A stretch of 64,000 bases of DNA from Klebsiella sp. BIGb0407 (GTDB taxonomy: Bacteria; Pseudomonadota; Gammaproteobacteria; Enterobacterales; Enterobacteriaceae). A model generated the notes under the pieces. That model saw nothing but the letters and a program-made list of their open reading frames with translations, was not told the origin of the DNA and searched no databases. The stretch is taken from positions 248,001 to 312,000 of the forward strand of contig NZ_JANUEQ010000001.1 in assembly GCF_024807845.1 (NCBI RefSeq), given 5' to 3'. A program made the translations under genes and the position numbers. Within the stretch, counting starts at the first letter, position 1. Every line of letters begins with the position of its first letter. This document shows positions 46,009-53,447 of this stretch, piece after piece.

Positions 46009-46476
46009 GTGAAAAAAACATTATTAATTGCGGCTGCAGTGATGGTGATCACTGGATGTGATGGTAAATCTCAGGCGTTAAAACCTCTGCAACCTCAAGA
46101 GCCTGTGTCAATTGCAGAAATGATTGCTACAGGTAAACCGGTAATGGCTTCCGAGTGCAGGAAGGGAGAGGGGTCGTTTAACTGTGAATTCATTACCGGT
46201 GACTTAACTAAACCCGGTAAGTGGCACCATACCAGGTTAAATCTCTATAAGGGAAGAGAAGCTGAAATGGTTATCGACGGGAACCCTTATAACGTGACCG
46301 ATTTTGCAAACAATGCCACTGCCAGGCAGGAAACGACCTTGTTCGTCATGAAAAGTGCGCGAGGCGACAGAGGAGAAATAAAAATAGTGAAGTCTAGCGA
46401 AGGGAAGTCATTGAGCTTTAACGCTTATAGTTCGGATAACATACCTTATACTAAGGGCTTAGTTAAATTGAATTAA
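46009..46476 (+). CDS. Lipoprotein, paralogue 1 of 2
   Basis: A 155-residue lipoprotein starting at GTG with AGAGGTGGAAG just upstream. Lipobox VITGCDGK. The mature part has no known domain; it shares with the protein at 51639-52106 the blocks GCDGKSQ, IAEMI..GK, SEC.K....NCEF, GKWHHT, LYKG.EA.MVIDG, and RG.IKIV.S.EGK.LSFNAY. The two cysteines (SECRK, FNCEF) are conserved and probably bonded. Both copies are 155 residues with GTG starts. Function unknown; envelope-located by the signal. Confidence 0.8.
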   Translation: MKKTLLIAAAVMVITGCDGKSQALKPLQPQEPVSIAEMIATGKPVMASECRKGEGSFNCEFITGDLTKPGKWHHTRLNLYKGREAEMVIDGNPYNVTDFANNATARQETTLFVMKSARGDRGEIKIVKSSEGKSLSFNAYSSDNIPYTKGLVKLN

Positions 46477-46814
46477 TCCGCCTGGAGGGGGGCTCGGCTG
46501 TCAGCTATAAATCTATTAGGTCAATATACTCTCTAATCCTCAGCTATTTAGTGAAGCTTTTATATCAAAATGACATCTATTTATATTTCCTAAAAAAGTC
46601 TCCATTAATCTGTGATCCTCGAAATTTATCAGTAACTTACTCCAGCAATACCGAGGGCTGCGTAATATCCTGCAGTGACTCTTGGTTTTCACACCCCTCG
46701 CAGAATTTTTATTATTACTTTCCACAAACAAACACCACGATGATTGCCAAACAAACACAATCGTGCAAAAATGCCAATAATCGATCGAAATCGTCAGGTT
46801 AATGGTAGGTGTTT
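46477..46814. promoter_or_regulatory. AT-rich spacer with repeats before the second DeoR gene
   Basis: 338 bases without a gene. Near its right end AAACAAACAC occurs at 46726-46735 and 46749-46758 (23-base spacing), and CACGAT at 46736-46741 pairs with ATCGTG at 46760-46765. These nested direct and inverted repeats lie 50-90 bases before the regulator start and could be its operator. Confidence 0.45.
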
Positions 46815-47573
46815 ATGCTCAATCAAGAACGGCAGGATTTGATTTTAAGAAAACTTGAGGCCAAGGGCCGTGTTGTAGCCACTGAGCTCGCGAAAGAATT
46901 TGGCGTGTCTGAAAATGCAATCAGGCGAGATCTTCGTCAAATGGCCAGTCAAGGACTTTGCCGCAAAGTTTATGGTGGGGCCTTACTTCCCGCTCCAGAT
47001 GCAGGAAACATTAGAATAAGAGCTGAGAATTTTGTTGAAAATAAACAATTACTTTCAAACTGTGTTTCTAAATATATAAAAAGTGGACAAACAATATTTA
47101 TTGATGCCAGTTCTACCAATATAACCGTTGCTGCTGGTTTGCCTCGGGATCGTCCTTTTACGGTTGTAACAAATGCACCTGCAGTAGCAATAGCATTATC
47201 TGAGCATAATCTTTGTACAACTATGGTGCTAGGTGGCATTTTCAATACAGTAAAGGGGGCTTGCTTAGGGAGTAAAACCGTAGAGGAAGCAAAGCAAATT
47301 TACCCTGATGTGCTTATTTTGGGTGCCTGTGGAGTAGATAAAAATATAGGTATTACCTCACTAGAACCTGAAGAAGCAGAATTAAAGCGATGCCTGATTC
47401 AGCAAAGTTCAAGAGTCATAGTACCAGTTACGCTTAATAAAATAGGCACAGCAGCGCCTTTCAGATTAGCTGAAATAAATGATATTGATGTACTTATTGT
47501 TCCGGCCGGTCTTAGTGATGAAGTTATTGAAGAGTTTATTGACGCGGGGATAAATGTAGAGATTGCGGAATAG
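46815..47573 (+). CDS. DeoR/GlpR-family regulator
   Basis: A 252-residue DeoR-type protein, similar in layout to the one at 40142. HTH at residues 18-45 (VVATELAKEFGVSENAIRRDLRQM) then KVYGGALLP; effector domain with IFIDASSTNITVAAGL, TVVTNAPAVA, LGGIFNTVKGACLG and ILGACGVDKNIGITSLEPEEAELK. ATG at 46815 is preferred; a GTG two codons earlier is possible (GGTAGGTG precedes). Base composition is more AT-rich than the core genes. It leads the MFS and DUF1349 genes on the same strand. Confidence 0.88.
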   Translation: MLNQERQDLILRKLEAKGRVVATELAKEFGVSENAIRRDLRQMASQGLCRKVYGGALLPAPDAGNIRIRAENFVENKQLLSNCVSKYIKSGQTIFIDASSTNITVAAGLPRDRPFTVVTNAPAVAIALSEHNLCTTMVLGGIFNTVKGACLGSKTVEEAKQIYPDVLILGACGVDKNIGITSLEPEEAELKRCLIQQSSRVIVPVTLNKIGTAAPFRLAEINDIDVLIVPAGLSDEVIEEFIDAGINVEIAE

Positions 47574-47615
47574 GATGGTTTTTTTATTGTATCAATTTTG
47601 TCGGATATATAATGA

Positions 47616-48818
47616 ATGAAATTTAAAAGTGCCTATTCAGGAACGTCTGGAAAAAGAGAAAGCATTGCGATATTGATCTTATCATTGGCTGCATTTGTCA
47701 TTGTGACGACAGAATTTATCATTATCGGCTTAATGCCATCAATAGCTCTTGATCTTAATATCACAATACCTGTTGCGGGACAGTTGGTGACAGCATTTGC
47801 TATCATTGTTGTCTTTGCAGGACCTCCGTTAACCGTCTATCTTTCTCGTTTTGAAAAACGTGCATTATTTACCTGGATTTTGGTAGCTTTTTCATTTAGC
47901 AATATAGTTGTTGCTTTAGCTCCTGGATATTGGACGGTTATGGCTGCCAGAGTTTTACCTGCTGCTCTGCTCCCCGTATTCTGGGGAGTGGGTAGTGACG
48001 TAGCAGGTAAAATTGTCGCGAAGGATAAAGCTGGTAAGGCAATCTCACAAGTTTATCTGGGCGTGACTGCCGCACTCTTATTCGGACTACCTCTGGGAAC
48101 ATTAATGGGGGATGCTATTGGGTGGCGGGGCGCATTCTGGTTTTTAGCTGTTCTGTCCGCTGTAATGGCTTATTTGATCAATGGATTTATGCCTGTTATT
48201 CCTAAAGAAGAGCAGGTTAGTATCAAATCACAGATCGGTATGCTTAATAATCGCTTCTTTATCGCAAATCTTTTGTTATCTCTCGCTGTTTTTACCGCAA
48301 TGTTTGGTGCCTACACTTATCTGGCTGATATGTTACAAAGCTATGCAGGAATAAAACCTGCATATATCGGTTGGTGGTTGATGGGTTTTGGCACGGTTGG
48401 ACTGATAGGAAATTATCTGGCTGGGCGATTTGTTGACAGCCACGCGAATAAAGCCGGAATCGTCTTCTGTGTTATGCTGGGAACCGGTGCCGCATCATCG
48501 GTATTACTGACACACTCACTTATTATATTTGTTATGGCTCTTATTGTATGGGGTATAGCACATACAGCACTTTTTCCATTAGGGCAAATAAGAGTCATGA
48601 AAGCGGCACAAGGAGGTAAAGCTCTGGCGGGTACATTAAATATATCTGCTTGTAATAGCGGTATTGCGTTGGGAGCTATATTGGGAGGATGGGCTATCGA
48701 TTTAGGTGGCGTTAGCGCAGCGATAACAGGGGCAAGTCTACTTATGATATTGTGCGCTGCTGCATATCCTTATGTAGAGAGTCTGAAGTCGAAAAAAAAT
48801 AAATGTGAGCAATTCTGA
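47616..48818 (+). CDS. MFS transporter, DHA1-type
   Basis: A 400-residue 12-helix major facilitator protein. Visible family marks: TEFIIIGLMPSIALDLN in helix 1 (DHA1/SotB-AraJ type), the loop 2-3 region LSRFEKR, and helix 5 GLPLGTLMGDAIGWRGAFWF. AraJ, SotB and NepI-type proteins export sugars, arabinose derivatives or nucleosides. Located 42 bases after the DeoR gene. Likely exports or imports the ligand of that regulator, but the substrate is unknown. Confidence 0.87.
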   Translation: MKFKSAYSGTSGKRESIAILILSLAAFVIVTTEFIIIGLMPSIALDLNITIPVAGQLVTAFAIIVVFAGPPLTVYLSRFEKRALFTWILVAFSFSNIVVALAPGYWTVMAARVLPAALLPVFWGVGSDVAGKIVAKDKAGKAISQVYLGVTAALLFGLPLGTLMGDAIGWRGAFWFLAVLSAVMAYLINGFMPVIPKEEQVSIKSQIGMLNNRFFIANLLLSLAVFTAMFGAYTYLADMLQSYAGIKPAYIGWWLMGFGTVGLIGNYLAGRFVDSHANKAGIVFCVMLGTGAASSVLLTHSLIIFVMALIVWGIAHTALFPLGQIRVMKAAQGGKALAGTLNISACNSGIALGAILGGWAIDLGGVSAAITGASLLMILCAAAYPYVESLKSKKNKCEQF

Positions 48819-48877
48819 CAGGGGATAAACATATCCTCACACTGTTAACTAAAATGTATCTTGAAAGGAATAATTGA

Positions 48878-49507
48878 ATGTATTCTAATTTACCTGAAGA
48901 TTTTCATGCTTCGAAGGGGGCTGAGTGGTCCTTCGATAGAAATTCTGGAACACTTACAGTGTTTGCTCACCCGCAAAGTGATATTTATATTGATCCCTCT
49001 TGCAGCGTGCCCGATTCGGGAACTGTACCCCGACACGACGCAGTAACGATAATGACAAAAATTCCTGATAATGACTTTCAACTACAAGCAACCGTAAACG
49101 TTGATTTCAAAGATACATTTGATGCCGGGGTCTTACTGTTAAGAGCAAATGAAAAAACCTGGGCAAAATTATGTTTTGAATACTCTCCAGATAGAGAACC
49201 GATGGTAGTCTCGGTCGTGAATAAAGGACATACTTCAGATGATGCAAATGCCTTTATCGTTCCCGATGCTCCGGTTGCATTACGTATATCTCGGAATAGA
49301 AATATTTATTCGTTTCATGCGTCACTTGAAAAAAACAAATGGATCTTTATTCGGGCATTCTCATTCGATGAGGCCGTATATGGAGACACTGAAGAAATAG
49401 AAGTGGGTTTTGAAGCTCAATCCCCGAACGGGAAAGGTTGTAAAGTTGAATTTAGTCAGATTTCATTGGAAAATAAATCTCTGGAACAACTTCGGGATGG
49501 GAGTTAA
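48878..49507 (+). CDS. DUF1349 domain protein (concanavalin-like fold)
   Basis: A 209-residue cytoplasmic protein covering the DUF1349 fold: W.FD...G.L.V.A.P.SDIYIDP, DF.L.A.V.VDF...FDAGVLLLRANE.TWAKLCFEYSPD, and VGFEAQSPNGKGCKVEFSQISL. The family has the beta-sandwich shape of sugar-binding lectins and glycosidases; its catalytic role is not known. ATG at 48878 has AGGA seven to ten bases upstream. Third gene after the DeoR regulator and MFS transporter, suggesting a small carbohydrate-related operon. Confidence 0.85.
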   Translation: MYSNLPEDFHASKGAEWSFDRNSGTLTVFAHPQSDIYIDPSCSVPDSGTVPRHDAVTIMTKIPDNDFQLQATVNVDFKDTFDAGVLLLRANEKTWAKLCFEYSPDREPMVVSVVNKGHTSDDANAFIVPDAPVALRISRNRNIYSFHASLEKNKWIFIRAFSFDEAVYGDTEEIEVGFEAQSPNGKGCKVEFSQISLENKSLEQLRDGS

Positions 49508-49693
49508 GATTAAAGAATATACCTCTGGCTCCTCCGGAGCGATGTTCCTGGCTGCTTACAATATATTTGTTTAATTTAATCTCACTGTGTAGCTTATCTA
49601 TATAGAAATATGGATTGTTAATTTCTCCTCATCCTATGCAATAGAAATTTGTGTATGGGGAATTTAATGAGTGTAATTATATAAAGATTTACT

Positions 49694-49725
49694 ATAGAGA
49701 GGTACATGATCCCTCTCTATTTTTT
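49694..49725 (+). terminator. Rho-independent terminator of the DeoR-MFS-DUF1349 operon
   Basis: Perfect nine-base stem (ATAGAGAGG / CCTCTCTAT, nine-base loop) followed immediately by TTTTTCTATT. It lies 187 bases after the DUF1349 stop. Confidence 0.85.
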
Positions 49726-49776
49726 CTATTAATAACGATGAGGCTTTGTTATTTGTTTAACTAAGGAGAGTTTGTA

Positions 49777-50847
49777 ATGAGTTTTTTTAATAATCATCTA
49801 ATTCAAGTGGATGCGCAATATTATCGTGAATGGCAGTTAAAAAATACTCATTATGATTTTTATTATCCTTTTACAAATCATTTAGCTCATTATTTGACTG
49901 GCGATTTTTCTCATGACTGTATAATAAATAATACTGGGGTATCTCTAAATATTTTAAGCTTTAAAGACTTTGTACTCAAACATCAGGATGATGAGCTTTT
50001 CGGAGATATTGTTTTTATAATATTAAAGTCCTGTTTTATAGCTTATTATAATAATGACGCTATAATAAAAACAGACCGTTTCCGTACTCTTCTGGAGATC
50101 GTTATTGAGTTGTATGATTATTTTTTTACTCATGATTTTGATATTGATGAAAGAGATTATCTGCGTTGTTTTCAGTTGAGTTCTATTGATGATATAAATC
50201 AAGCAAGAAAAAAAACCAGAGAAATATCACTTTATTTAAATGCTTCTCAACTCAGGAATCTGCTTCCCCCCTTAGTTTCATGCTTTCCTTTTATTAAGGA
50301 GGTATCCTATGAGGAGTTAAAAAATATCGTAACAACGAATAGAATTGAAATATTAATGCCTGTCATTTCCTGTGCGATGGGGTATAAAATTGGAGATTAT
50401 GCAAATATAACTAATGGCATATCTAAGTCAAAGGCAACACAATATTTTTTTAAATTTAATGATATTTCTATTGAAATAGATACAGAGTGTTTTTCATTTG
50501 GAAATAGTAATGGTTTGTCATATATATCCGATGTTAAATCTTTTGTTCATGTTGGCGATTGTAGTTTTTCTCTTAATTGGAATTTGTTACGGGACCTTGT
50601 GATTGCGATCGGTTTTTTTCATGATGGTAACTACATGTCAACTTATGGTTTAAGTCGTGGTGAGAATATAAAAATAATATATTCAGAACATCCAGATGGA
50701 ATTTGTTATTTTTCGATCTCTTCCTTTAATATTGCATTCACCAGAAAGCACTTGCATGAATTTATTTTAAAATTAAATTTATTTTTTGAAAGTGATGATA
50801 TGGTCAGAGTTTTTTCGAGATTAAATTATTACTTGGGTAATCTGTAA
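49777..50847 (+). CDS. Orphan AT-rich protein of unknown function
   Basis: A 356-residue protein I do not recognise. The ribosome site is strong (AAGGAGAG, ten bases before the ATG). There is no signal peptide or membrane helix; the chain is rich in Asn, Ile, Phe, Tyr and Asp, as is common in horizontally acquired genes. A possible turn-rich motif near the middle (ITNGISKSKATQYFFKFNDISIEID) gives no family hint. Base composition is markedly AT-rich compared with neighbouring core genes. It stands alone between terminators. It could be an effector, an immunity protein or phage-derived; nothing visible decides. Confidence 0.75.
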   Translation: MSFFNNHLIQVDAQYYREWQLKNTHYDFYYPFTNHLAHYLTGDFSHDCIINNTGVSLNILSFKDFVLKHQDDELFGDIVFIILKSCFIAYYNNDAIIKTDRFRTLLEIVIELYDYFFTHDFDIDERDYLRCFQLSSIDDINQARKKTREISLYLNASQLRNLLPPLVSCFPFIKEVSYEELKNIVTTNRIEILMPVISCAMGYKIGDYANITNGISKSKATQYFFKFNDISIEIDTECFSFGNSNGLSYISDVKSFVHVGDCSFSLNWNLLRDLVIAIGFFHDGNYMSTYGLSRGENIKIIYSEHPDGICYFSISSFNIAFTRKHLHEFILKLNLFFESDDMVRVFSRLNYYLGNL

Positions 50848-51094
50848 TTATAAAGACAAAATCGAGTGATTATATATCAGATGTTTGATTTTTTTAAGTC
50901 AGGATCTGATTCTCTGGAGGATAATGTTGTATTTGATTTTTAACATATTATCTTAATACAGAACTATTGGTGTTTTCTCCGGATATCCGGCAGACATATC
51001 AACGTAAGTTATGGTTATTTGGGGATTTTCTTATAGAAGAATGCTATCCAGTACAATAGAATCCAGATACCTTTATTCACTGGATCGTATTTAT

Positions 51095-51331
51095 ATGAAA
51101 TGGATTATTTCGGCGATTATCGCTATTGTTGCTGTAATGCTTCTTTATGGTGTGTTTTCAGCAAAATATCAACTGAGTAGTGGGGCATCAGTTATAGAAG
51201 TATCGAGTACATATCGGGCAATGAACCCTGTAAGTCGTTACGGATATGAATGGGTAATGAAAAATGATTCCATCATTAATTATTCCGTTATTAAAACGAA
51301 TCAGGTTCTTGATGATTTGAAATCTCAGTAG
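51095..51331 (+). CDS. Small membrane-anchored protein
   Basis: A 78-residue product with one N-terminal hydrophobic helix (WIISAIIAIVAVMLLYGVF) followed by a short periplasmic or cytoplasmic tail. The frame is open from an ATG at 51011, but the ATG at 51095 starts right at the helix, so I prefer it; neither has a good ribosome site. No family recognised. It is followed by a clear terminator, which supports expression. Confidence 0.5.
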   Translation: MKWIISAIIAIVAVMLLYGVFSAKYQLSSGASVIEVSSTYRAMNPVSRYGYEWVMKNDSIINYSVIKTNQVLDDLKSQ

Positions 51332-51350
51332 TCATGATGCATGAATATCT

Positions 51351-51374
51351 AAGGTCGTCATGTGCGGCCTTTTT
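51351..51374 (+). terminator. Terminator after the small membrane protein
   Basis: Seven-base stem with one G-T pair (AAGGTCG / CGGCCTT, seven-base loop) running into TTTTTAC. Confidence 0.75.
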
Positions 51375-51638
51375 ACTTTCTATAGCGCTACGGTAATACC
51401 TGAAGCCGTGACGAGTACGGGACGGTTATGTATAAGAATGACCACAAGTGTAATAAATGTCAGATAAATCATTTGGTTAATTAAAATCAAAGTGTTCGCG
51501 TTTTATTCTGTTAGTTTATTTCTGCATGCTGTATAAAAAATTCATATTACCAGAGCCCCCTTAAGCTAAATTTTTCGCGTTTTTTTGTAATAATTCTCTG
51601 CTAGCATAGAAACATAATGTTACATGTGAGGGTGAGAT
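51375..51638. other. Spacer upstream of lipoprotein copy 2
   Basis: No gene. The final 60 bases parallel the region before lipoprotein copy 1: T run, then a CATAGAAACATAATGTTACAT element, then a G-rich ribosome site before a GTG start. Together with the terminator to its left this is a 307-base gene-free stretch. Confidence 0.4.
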
Positions 51639-52106
51639 GTGAAAAAAATACTACTGATTACTGCGGGTGTAGTGCTGCTTGCCGGGTGTGATGGTAAATC
51701 TCAAGTGTCTACGACGACCCCATCTAAAAATTTACTCACTATTGCTGAAATGATTACAAAAGGTAAGGAAGATAGAATCTCTGAATGCAATAAGAGAGAG
51801 GCCTCCCTTAACTGCGAATTCCTGACCCCTGATCTTACGAACCAAGGTAAATGGCATCATACGAAGGTGGTGCTGTATAAGGGCAAGGAAGCAAATATGG
51901 TTATCGATGGCAAAGAATTTAACGTAACCACTTTTGATACCAATGCCTCAGCAGAGCACGAAACGACCACTTTCTCCATGAGAAATACCGATGGCGGCAG
52001 GGGGGATATCAAAATAGTTAGCTCTGATGAAGGCAAACTATTGAGTTTTAATGCTTACGGTGTGGATGATAAAAGTATTGTAGCGAGTAGTGTCAAATTG
52101 AAATAA
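51639..52106 (+). CDS. Lipoprotein, paralogue 2 of 2
   Basis: A 155-residue lipoprotein (lipobox LLAGCDGK, GTG start with GAGGGTGAG upstream), paralogous over its full length to the protein at 46009-46476. Divergence is highest just after the lipidated cysteine (residues 25-45) and lowest in the GKWHHT and MVIDG blocks, so the folded core is what is being kept. Function unknown. The two copies lie 5.6 kb apart and enclose the DeoR-MFS-DUF1349 operon and the two orphan genes. Confidence 0.8.
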   Translation: MKKILLITAGVVLLAGCDGKSQVSTTTPSKNLLTIAEMITKGKEDRISECNKREASLNCEFLTPDLTNQGKWHHTKVVLYKGKEANMVIDGKEFNVTTFDTNASAEHETTTFSMRNTDGGRGDIKIVSSDEGKLLSFNAYGVDDKSIVASSVKLK

Positions 52107-52133
52107 CTGTCCAGGCGCGTTTGAGGGTGCCCG

Positions 52134-52541
52134 TTACAAATCTGACAGCTCAATGTATTTACCGCATCCCCAGCCTTCAGACGCGACTTTGTTTGCTATA
52201 TATTCAGCCTGCATAATCTTGCCTTGTCGTTCAAAAAGAGTAATAAGTTTTTCGGCTGCCAGATGGTCTGGGTAATAAAATTTAGTACCCGGGTGTGGCA
52301 TGCCCATAATTCGTAGATACTCATCACAGTCATGCTTGTGCTTATTTATCATTGCAGCTATGACAAGAGAGGATATCTCAACCGCTCTTTCGCATAACCA
52401 GATGGCACTATCCAGGTTATTCTGATTGTATCCTAGCGCGTAATGAGCAAAAGCTTTGCTCTCGATCTTAAAATGAAGGAGCACGATTTCTTCTGGGGAC
52501 ATGTGGAATATACGGGCTATTGAATCAGTGGTCTGTTGCAT
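52134..52541 (-). CDS. Unknown protein, possibly helical repeat
   Basis: A 135-residue soluble protein with no signal peptide. It looks all-helical, with TPR-like spacing of Ala and aromatic residues (AHYALGYNQNNLDSAIWLCERAVEI, LAAEKLITLFERQGKIMQAEYIANKVA). No family recognised; small helical proteins like this can be immunity or adaptor proteins, but no toxin is adjacent. Convergent with lipoprotein copy 2, 27 bases between their stops. Confidence 0.65.
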   Translation of the reverse strand: MQQTTDSIARIFHMSPEEIVLLHFKIESKAFAHYALGYNQNNLDSAIWLCERAVEISSLVIAAMINKHKHDCDEYLRIMGMPHPGTKFYYPDHLAAEKLITLFERQGKIMQAEYIANKVASEGWGCGKYIELSDL

Positions 52542-52622
52542 GACTTATCCTTCCTGTTGATTAATTTTAGGATTTCAAAGCTTCTGGTGATTCACTCAGT
52601 CAGAGTATAGAGGTTTAATTAA

Positions 52623-53204
52623 CTATACTACTACATTAAGATACAGGCGGTGGGTAACTTTATCGGTATCTGTAATCTGAATAAAACCGGCACGTTTATA
52701 GAATGCGTGTGCTGATTCAGGTGCATTAGTATTGATAAAATTAAACCAGTCGTTAGAACCCTCAAGCAGAGCGCTGAGTAAAGCGCTGCCAATCTGCCTT
52801 TTTCTCCATTCGATTCCTACATACAGATGACGAAGCCGTCCAGCCCGAACCGAAGATGTATAGGGATCCTGGTTTAATCCACACACCGCAATAAGTGAGT
52901 CATCGGCATAAAAACCGAATAGTTTTTCCCCCGGCTTATCAAAGCGATTCTGCCCGTTCAGCCAGTTCTCTTCCAGCCTGCGTAGCAGGTTGAACCCGGA
53001 AGCCATGCTCTCCGTTTTTAACGCCAAAAAGCCTTTTTGGTCTGGGGTCATTTTCGCAATGGTACTGAACGAAGGGAAGAGATCAGAGATCAATGGCTCT
53101 ATGAGTTCGGTGATAAAGGGACTTGTTGACTGGATACACTTGAGTGAAGATGCGGTTCGTCCATCACAGAGTAAAACTCTCTTGAGTCCAACCTTTACAG
53201 GCAC
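52623..53204 (-). CDS. GNAT acetyltransferase with an abnormal 5' end
   Basis: An acetyltransferase of about 150 native residues: N-terminal segment TIAKMTPDQKGFLALKTESMASGFNLLRRLEENW, then GLNQDPY, motif A RLRHLYVGIEWRKRQIGSALLSAL and C-terminal AHAFYKRAGF. The annotated GTG at 53204 has no ribosome site, and the ATG at 53051 would cut the first strand of the fold. The 5' portion of the frame runs antisense through DNA that resembles a ColE1-type origin, so the original start was probably lost and the first 30-45 codons are foreign. It may be a pseudogene. Confidence 0.5.
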   Translation of the reverse strand: MPVKVGLKRVLLCDGRTASSLKCIQSTSPFITELIEPLISDLFPSFSTIAKMTPDQKGFLALKTESMASGFNLLRRLEENWLNGQNRFDKPGEKLFGFYADDSLIAVCGLNQDPYTSSVRAGRLRHLYVGIEWRKRQIGSALLSALLEGSNDWFNFINTNAPESAHAFYKRAGFIQITDTDKVTHRLYLNVVV

Positions 53205-53390
53205 GACAATTCAACAGTGGGGATAGACATTTGTAACTGTGTCCTCATAGCCAGCTATCTCAGTTTAAAGTGTTGGTAGCTCTGCGAACTTTAGAAAAAC
53301 CGCCTTGCAGGGCGGTTTTTTCATCGACAAGAAATTACTCGCAAAAATACAGGTTCTCAAAAGAGCTCTTTATTTATCCAGCGAAGACAT
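53140..53390 (+). other. Remnant of a ColE1/p15A-type plasmid replication origin
   Basis: Several landmarks of the RNA II and origin region appear in the correct order on the plus strand: CTTGAGTCCAACC then CACGAC (53180-53207), CAGTGG, GTAACTG, TAGCCAGCTA (53246 on), GTTGGTAGCTCTGCGAAC (about 53272-53289), AAAAACCGCC/GGCGGTTTTT (53295-53320), a degenerate form of GAGATTACGCGCAG (as GAAATTACTCGCAA), and a version of GATCTCAAGAAGATC (as GTTCTCAAAAGAGCTC). Compared with my memory of p15A and ColE1, spacing is shortened and many bases are changed, so it is probably not a working origin. No rop, mob or RNA I promoter could be confirmed. Confidence 0.72.
53295..53322 (+). terminator. Terminator-like hairpin within the origin remnant
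   Basis: Perfect ten-base stem (AAAAACCGCC / GGCGGTTTTT, six-base loop) followed by TT. In ColE1-type origins an equivalent GC hairpin with an A/T run lies near the end of RNA II. There is no plus-strand gene in front of it here, so its present role, if any, may be only to stop readthrough. Confidence 0.8.
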
Positions 53391-53447
53391 ATATTTACCG
53401 ATTACGTAATTGCTATAACGCTAAAAAAACTCATCATCTTTCAGCCA

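Noticed and set aside
53295-53322. Hairpin read as the terminator of an unknown plus-strand gene or small RNA
   Set aside because: The surrounding 200 bases match the order of ColE1-type RNA II landmarks, which explains the hairpin without a separate gene.
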